A DNA stretch of 64,000 nt, from the NCBI GenBank assembly GCA_021234155.1, contig JAJEKV010000001.1:38674826-38738825 (forward strand). Direction: 5' to 3'. A model generated the notes under the pieces. It was given only the letters and a program-made list of their open reading frames with translations. It was not told the origin of the DNA and made no database searches. The stretch is from Isoetes taiwanensis (taxonomy: Eukaryota; Streptophyta; Lycopodiopsida; Isoetales; Isoetaceae). The position numbers and the translations under genes are program-made. Below are positions 58,107 to 64,000 of the stretch, piece by piece; within the stretch, counting starts at the first letter, position 1, and each line of letters starts with the position of its first letter.

Positions 58107-60600
58107 TTAAGATGAATAATGTGCTATGTCTTTCCACATGTCTACAATATATTTCGGAATTTGGACTGTTTTCGGCCTCTTGCCATTGGCATCCCAGGCA
58201 TAATGAATAGCATCTAAATTTTCATACCTTGAAGGATCGGAAGGATTAGGCCGCCAATGCTTAGTCAAGCAGTCTTTGTAGTCCCCTCCAGTAGGCTTCC
58301 ACCACGATACAAAAATATGGCCAAAATATGTAGATTCTGGATCAAGAACAACATTCTCCTCCTCGCATATCCTAACCAAGTGGCGGTGTTATCATCTCCG
58401 TGTCCGACTAGAACAAACATACCCTTTGTCACATGTACGTGAGGATCAAGCTCTTCAAGAGGCAACACTGGACGGCCATCTGACGGGCCACAATAAGATG
58501 GTAAGGGTCGTGTGACCAAGGCAGATACGTCGACCTTTGGAACAAATGCTGTTTGTTCTAGAGGAGCTTGTCTTGTTTGTGGCCAAAATGCATCATTTTG
58601 AGGACGTCCTGGAGCAACATCCTCCAAAGAGATAAGAAGCTGGTTCCAATACTCAACACTTGCCGTGTATTGCCTTGCAAACAAGCTACTTTCTTGATTC
58701 TTACATATGTCCTTCCATAGGGAGATGTATTTGTTGATGCTATCCTTCAACCCTGGAAGATCCTTCAATGTTGGTCTAGGAGGAATATTTTGTGGCACAC
58801 CACTTGGTAGCATTGGCTGACCATGTTCATCCTCTTTCCACATTCTAACTCCTGGAGAATCTGCTGGAAGCCACTCTTTATGTAGGGACGATTTTGTATT
58901 GCATAACAGGCCAATCTCCCCGCCATCTTAAATTTGAAGAGCAATGGTTCAAGATGCCCAACAGGCGTTGGCCCTTATCGAGGGATGAATCCCTTCACAA
59001 AAGCCTTCCAATTTGGAACTTCATCAATAAAGTATGGAATTGGAGATTTTGCATTGCACTTCTTTGAACAAGTAAAGTAGCTCGTAGTGTCAAAGCATCC
59101 GATGAACTCATCAAGGTTGAAAATTTTCCAAATAAAGCATCAATATCATCATGGGTGTGGCCGACCATCATAAAGCCCACTTGGATCTCACCAAAGACCT
59201 TAAGCCAAGTCAAATAAGATAAGTATGAGAAGACATACCTATTTTTGTTTTGCCCTGATGCATTATCAAGTTGCAAATAGAGATTTCGGGGGAGAGGGTT
59301 GAACACCTCAGGATTCGTTGTAGTTGAAGCATTTGGCAATACTTCTGCCATAGAAGCAAGTTTGTTCTTCAAAGGATTGGTATCCTTGTTGCTTGCATCC
59401 ATTTGCAATCTGCAGGCTTACTTCCACATAAGTCACCTATCTTGTCCTCTTGTACCAATTCCAAGTTATGCAATATCCTAGAAAGTGAACCAATGTGGAA
59501 GTTTGAATCATCTTTCCATAAATCAAGTGAGAAATGACCATAGGCACGACCACCATGCCCATGAGTCAGAGCTCCTGTCAAACTGCTCTTCAAGCGATCA
59601 CCTCTCCATACAGATTTTGCTAGATGATGACTTCTAGGCACTAAAGTCTTAACCTGATCCATCTTATCATGTATTATACATAGATGATTTTTCGGAGACC
59701 GCATTTGTGACAATGCTCTTCAATGCCAATATTGACTGCGCAAGAACGTTGTTTCTAGCATATGAGCCCGACGTTGAATTGCAAGATTTCGTCTCTCTCT
59801 TGTATCTTTTGTTTTTCCAAATTTTGCTTAATCACCACGCCAGATGTTGCATTTAGAGAAGGCTGTATTTTTTGCAATGCTAACATCTGGAAATTCCCTT
59901 TTCCATATACTATAAAAGGAGTTCAAGGCTACAGTTGTTCCTGTAAGCTCTTCAACGACTGCACCAACTTCTTTATGTATAAGCTTCTTATAAGGAATGG
60001 AAGGAAGCTTGCGTACGTTTTCTCTTACATCATCTCTACCTCTTTTTGCTCCTATGGGGAATACTTTCAAAGCATTCTCCGAATGAATCTGTCTAGCACA
60101 CATTAGGTGGCCGGTGTAGTGGATCTAGGCTTCTTAGAGCGGTATTACCATGTTCGGGCCTACCTTTGCACCCGCTTCAAATCTGTTTCTCCAATTGTAA
60201 AATGTTGATCGACCGATACCTAAAGCCATGCGCCACCCAAATGCATTGACAGAATTCCATCCTTTTGAGCACTATCCTGTCCTCTCCTTCTCCTGTGTAA
60301 GTCACACTCAAAGACGGCAAAAAAAAAAAACGTAACCCTTGCATTGTATGGTTGGGATAAAAATTCTTTTCTTAATTCACGTACTTGATGCTTGGTAAGT
60401 TTCTTGTTGCAAGTATTTTTTGCAGCAGACTTGACTTCATGAACTTATTGATTGAAGTTGTGGAGCATAGCCTTTCCTCTTTGCTTTTCCCTTGGGCTCT
60501 CTTGGAATCCTATGTGTGTAAGTATACTTCCTCTTTCGTTTGAATTGAGCCCGAATGTTGTCCTCAAATGATTCTAGCTCTATATCCTCATTTTCTTTAG
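58107..60600 (-). pseudogene. DUF7869-type transposon gene (broken)
   Basis: Minus-strand frames in order, right to left. Near 60,560-60,300: a basic, poorly conserved start. At 60,103-59,828: YKKLIHKEVGAVVEELTGTT, then FYSIWKREFPDVSIAK and codons for a cysteine pair. At 59,713-59,369: a HGHGGRAYGHFSLDLW-like run. At 59,408-58,995: NLYLQLDNASGQNKNRYVFS, then VGFMMVGHTHDDIDALFGKF. At 58,843-58,265 and 58,379-58,107: the C-terminal part (NLDAIHYAWDANGKRPKTVQ near the end). The LDNxxxxNKNR and VGHTHxDID motifs are, as I recall, hallmarks of the plant DUF7869 family, which behaves like a transposase-derived family. A DDE-type fold is an inference. Stops and shifts separate the frames. Confidence 0.65.
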
Positions 60601-60985
60601 CTTCTCGAGCTTGCGATGTTGTGAGACGGTCCTTCCATCCAAAGCAAACATCACATCGCTATTTTCCCCACCGAACAAGTGCATTCTCACTTGGCCTTTT
60701 CACGCACAAGCATGACATCTCAGATCCTCTTTCATTAGTTCAGAAGCACCTTTCCAACACAAAGGCCAACCTTTGTGTCTCCTAAGAATTCATCATCAAC
60801 AAAGATCCCGTGGATCATTGAATAGAATTATAGCTTCCGTGATATTTAGTTCTAGTACAAGAATGGAGAATATGGCTTCGCATTTCCAAGAGTTACGTTT
60901 TGAGTAACTAGGTGGTGGCTCATCATCATCGATGGTATTCTCATGAAAGCAAACCGAGTAGCTAAATCCACCGATGGATCAATCT

Positions 60986-61795
60986 CTACATCTCGCATCC
61001 GTCACGCCTCCATGATTCTATGTATGAGTTGTATGAGGTAGGTGTCCCCATGTCCGATCTTGGTGTCTCATCATGGGTCGCATCAATGTCATGAAAACGA
61101 TATCGCTTCGGAGGCCATTCGATGAATGTGCCCACGTACCTCCGCAATATTATCCGCACCCGCACATGCAATCGGAAGCACGGAGTTGGCACCACGTACC
61201 TCGGTGACTTGCACAACCACGCTCGCGTGCATCCACATCCTTCCCATGGATGCTACTTCTATTCACCAATGACTCGCCAACAACAACATTGTCATCGCAT
61301 AAGTTCACCAAGTTCTCCGTGGTTGCTCATTGGTCGAGATGAAGGAGAAGTGGGTGATGACGATGTAGAGGAACTACTAGGCAGGTTGGGGGTTTCCGTG
61401 ATCGATGATGATACTGGTGTGAAGCATCCGACGATTCTCACGTCCTTTCTAGGCCATTCGATAAATGTGCCTACGGCCCAAAGAACATTATCCGGCGTGC
61501 CGCATGGAATGGGAAGCACATGGGATGGAATTATGGCTTCAGTAACCTCCACGACGACGTTCTTAAAGTAGTCAATGTTCTTTCCATGTAGGTGCCCTCT
61601 ATGCAGTTCATGCCCCCTGGCAACAACCATGTCACCACAGAGGAAGTTCTGCAAGGTCCTTTTCCTGCAAGCATACAATGACATGCACACATTGTTAGCC
61701 GAAAATATTGACAAAACAGACAAATGGCGCGAGTGCGCCATTTGTTCAAATAGCGCAGCAGTGCCATTTGCCTCGAAATAGCGCAGATGCGCCAT
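60986..61795 (-). pseudogene. DUF8039-like ORFs (transposon associated), tandem pair
   Basis: The frame 61,795-61,292 (167 codons) contains LQNFLCGDMVVARGHELHRG, then YFKNVVVEVTEAIIPSHVLP, IPCGTPDNVLWAVGTFIEWP, followed by an acidic serine-rich tail. The frame 61,216-60,986 repeats the VGTFIEWPPKR motif. The pattern of a 'plus-side G.V' strand, then LP-P-G, then GTFIxWP is what I recall of DUF8039, a domain found with CACTA (En/Spm) transposases. It is adjacent to the DUF7869-type gene on the same strand, but whether they form one element is unknown. Confidence 0.5.
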
Positions 61796-61890
61796 TTGTC
61801 TTAATGGCGGTTGCGCTATTTCGAGGTAAAATGGCGCTACCGCTTATTTTGAGGCTTAATGGCGCAATTGGCGCCATTTGGCTTCCTTAA
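61715..61890. repeat. GGCGCC/GCGCCATTT palindromic repeats
   Basis: Inverted modules of the form AAATGGCGC and GCGCCATTT, or AAATAGCGC, recur at least eight times here. They flank the start of the DUF8039-like ORF. The same modules return at 63,155-63,560. Confidence 0.75.
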
Positions 61891-61914
61891 ACAAAACAGG
61901 AAAACTTATGAAAG

Positions 61915-62115
61915 CAGATTACACATTACAGATTACTATAGATTACTACATATAACTACAGGCTACTACAGATTACTAAAGATTACAGATTACACATTAG
62001 TAGAGATTACTGCAGAGCACAAGATTATTACAGATCATTACAGATTACTACATATTACTACAGACTACAGATTATTTCCTGGATTGTTACAGGTTACTAC
62101 AGATTACTACAGAGA
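61915..62115. repeat. (ATTACTACAG)n-type minisatellite
   Basis: Some 15 imperfect copies of a roughly 10-13 base unit ATTACTACAG / ATTACAG. Confidence 0.85.
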
Positions 62116-62244
62116 AGAAACATTATTCTGCACTTATAGGAGAAATTGCTGACAGTTAAACTAAAAACGTAATCAAGCCACTAACCTTGGGGTCATTGTA
62201 GATCGAGAATCTGCCATTGAAAGAAGGGAAGAGCCTTGAATCAA
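62116..62244. other. No gene recognised
   Basis: Short spacer between minisatellites. Confidence 0.5.
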
Positions 62245-62440
62245 GTAAGCGCCTTCAAAATAGAGGAAGCGCCTGCTATGAAATGAAGAAGCGCCTGCTA
62301 ACCAAGTGAAGCGCCTGCTATCAAATGAAGAAGCGCCTGCTATGAAATGAAGAAGCGCCTGCTAACCAAGTGAAGCGCCTGCAACCAACTAAAGCGCCTA
62401 CAACTGAAGGTAGCGCCCAAAGAAGCGCCTGCTGAACCAA
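62245..62440. repeat. AAGCGCCTGCT minisatellite, 19-22 bp units
   Basis: About ten units start AAGCGCCTGCTA and end ATGAAATGAAG or ACCAAGTG. Two unit types alternate. Confidence 0.88.
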
Positions 62441-62639
62441 TGCCTAAGGCGGAATAGACGTCTGACTTGGCGGCCAAGTCCTCTAAGGCGCAAGTACCTG
62501 CGGATGTTGAAGCGAGGACGGGGAGCGTAAAAATCGCGAACCCGCGAATCTGAGGGACTAAAAGCCTTACATTTTTACCATATCTGTACCCGCAGATTTT
62601 ATAAACGGCTTTGAGACAGGGACTGGCACAATATATGCG

Positions 62640-62830
62640 AAAAGTGGCGGGGAATTCAAATTTTAAAATTCTAGTGGCGGACGGGCGGGGAATTCAAATT
62701 TTAGAATTCAATTGGCGGACGGGCGGGAAATTCAAATTTAAATTTTAAAATTCAAGTGACGGACGGACGGACGGACGCTGAGAGATGCAAAGAAATTCAA
62801 GTGGCGGGCGGACGGGCTGGCGGGCCAAAT
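62640..62830. repeat. GGCGGACGGGCGG / AATTCAAATTTT minisatellite
   Basis: Four units of about 40-50 bases alternate a GC-rich part (GTGGCGGACGGGCGGG) and an AT-rich part (AATTCAAATTTTAAAATTC). A (GGAC)n run lies near 62,760-62,776. Confidence 0.85.
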
Positions 62831-63154
62831 CCTTTCGCGCCATTAATTTCGACGGGTTTATTTTCTCTTCATTTCATTTCTCTCATTTCATTTCATACGC
62901 ATGGCGCCTTCTCCTCATGACGCCCGGCGCCATAGCCTTCTCTCTCTAGCGCCTTAGCTTTCTCTCTCTAAGCCGTGTTTTCTCTCTAAGCGCCTTGAGT
63001 AAGCGCTTTGTTGATCCGGGAGCTCGGGAAAAAAAGGTGGAGTAAATTTCTACGGTCCTCTGTCACGATCCCTGTATGCGATTCGCATATCACGATGGCG
63101 TCGGGTTCGAGTTAGTTAAATCTTTGTTTTTAGCTGTTTTCCGGGTCATGGGTA
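62831..63154. other. No gene recognised; CT-rich
   Basis: Contains TCTCTCT and GCGCCTTAGC-type runs around 62,880-63,010. No supported ORF. Confidence 0.45.
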
Positions 63155-63560
63155 TATAAATAGCGCGACCGCGCTGTTTCATGTATCCAGGTGTCTAGGA
63201 TAGTGAGTTTCTGTGGTCCCGTCTGAAAGAAATGGCGCGGACGCGCCATTTCTTTGGGAAGTGTTAGTTTTGTAGTTTGTTTATAGCAGATGTAGTATAA
63301 TGCAAATGGCGCCACTGCGCCATTTACATGCAAATGGCGCCACTGCGCCATTTCTCCACTGGCGAGTCGCCTCACCCTCAGCTTGCCAACAATCTAGAAA
63401 GTACAGGCCTTATTATCGACTCGCGAGTCGAGAATGTCTCGACTCGCGAGGCGAGAATAGGGAGTGTACACTCTGGATTGTTGGCTGGCTGAGGGATTCC
63501 CGATTCGCCAGTCGAGAAATGGCGCAGTGGCGCCATTTGCATGCAAATGGCGCAGTGGGT
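63155..63560. repeat. Large nested palindrome with AAATGGCGCC modules
   Basis: At 63,161-63,255 short palindromes occur (AAATGGCGCGGACGCGCCAT core). From 63,300 to 63,560 a roughly 250-base inverted repeat is centred near 63,438. Its left arm has AAATGGCGCCACTGCGCCAT, TGGCGAGTCGCC, then CCAACAATCTAGA. Its right arm has TCTGGATTGTTGG, CGATTCGCCAGTCG, then AAATGGCGCAGTGGCGCCAT. The centre is CTCGACTCGCGAG. It ends about 100 bases before the ORF at 63,658. Confidence 0.82.
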
Positions 63561-63657
63561 TGGGTTTGGGTTTCATGATTTGAATGTTGATTAGTTGTTT
63601 TCTTGTGAAGCTTCGTTGTCCAAGGCCCAAAACATTGTGACGGAGAAGACCGTGGTC

Positions 63658-64000
63658 ATGGCTGGAAGGCCATGGTGCATGGAAATTGTCAGGGCAATTC
63701 CTTTGGAGGAAGGGGTCGACCCCACAAAGGGGGACAAGAGGAGAGAACTTTGCCTCCTCACAAAGTCGAGAAGTGGTGAACAAGACGTTGTGATGCAGCT
63801 TGGCATCATTGTCAACATGCGGGAGGTGAAAAAGCAGGGAAGATTAGACTTCCTTGGTTGCACAGTGGAGGATCCCGTGAATTGCACCATTGATCTGTAC
63901 TGCATGGACTGGCAGTTTTACGATCCACAGATGATGGAATCCAGCATCAAGGACCAGACAGTCTCTGCCAAAAGAAAGGGCTGGCCGTTGCCTTCATACG
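63658..64000 (+). CDS. Unrecognised ORF, partial, runs off the right edge
   Basis: An open frame of at least 114 codons from an ATG at 63,658 continues past the window. The nearest in-frame upstream stop is at 63,592. The visible part begins MAGRPWCMEIVRAI and includes GDKRRELCLLTKSRSGEQDV, MQLGIIVNMREVKKQGRLDF, DLYCMDWQFYDPQMM and SAKRKGWPLPSY. It has no stops and reads like genuine coding sequence, but I do not recognise the family. It could be a host exon or a transposon gene, given the palindromic repeats just upstream. Confidence 0.55.
   Translation, partial: MAGRPWCMEIVRAIPLEEGVDPTKGDKRRELCLLTKSRSGEQDVVMQLGIIVNMREVKKQGRLDFLGCTVEDPVNCTIDLYCMDWQFYDPQMMESSIKDQTVSAKRKGWPLPSY

Overview
The window is plant nuclear DNA, about 64 kb, consisting mostly of nested transposable elements around one intact host gene. 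The clues are a multi-exon PP2A B55 gene with GT-AG introns, plant-type PPR remnants, Ty1/copia and Ty3/gypsy chromovirus elements primed by initiator tRNA-Met, tRNA-derived SINEs and LINEs. The PPR remnant and the transposon-type ORFs resemble what I remember from ferns, so a fern or other seedless plant is my best guess (moderate to low confidence).

Layout. 1-17.9 kb: decayed LINE, copia and gypsy fragments, a 235 bp MITE with a 10 bp target duplication, a possible miniature LTR element, a PPR pseudogene hit by a copia LTR, long CA/TG microsatellites and two degenerate minisatellites. 18.3-22.0 kb: a complete 14-exon PP2A B55 regulatory subunit gene. 22-29.6 kb: repeats, an LTR fragment, a decayed minus-strand LINE carrying a roughly 720 bp fold-back element, and a SINE. 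29.6-42.9 kb: element A, a 13.3 kb minus-strand chromovirus with paired LTRs and target duplication ATCTA, inserted in a SINE. 44.5-56.9 kb: element B, a 12.4 kb relative in the same orientation with target duplication CTCGA, scrambled by an internal 2.9 kb inversion. 57.7-64 kb: a decayed DUF7869-type gene, DUF8039-like ORFs, clusters of minisatellites and GGCGCC palindromes, and the start of an unrecognised ORF running off the right edge.

The most unusual content is in elements A and B. Besides gag, protease, RT, RNase H, integrase and a chromodomain, each has about 4 kb of extra coding DNA between the 5' LTR and gag. The first extra ORF ends in a histone H3 fold (clear in B, more diverged in A). 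It starts with the H3 N-terminus (MARTKQT in B, MARTN in A), and about 230 codons of charged, proline-rich sequence separate the two. The second (ORF X) is shared by both elements and unrecognised. The spaces between ORFs carry hairpins about 205 bp apart in both elements, although the hairpin sequences differ. I know of no described retrotransposon family that carries a histone H3. Both copies here are broken, so this is a family signature and not evidence of present activity.
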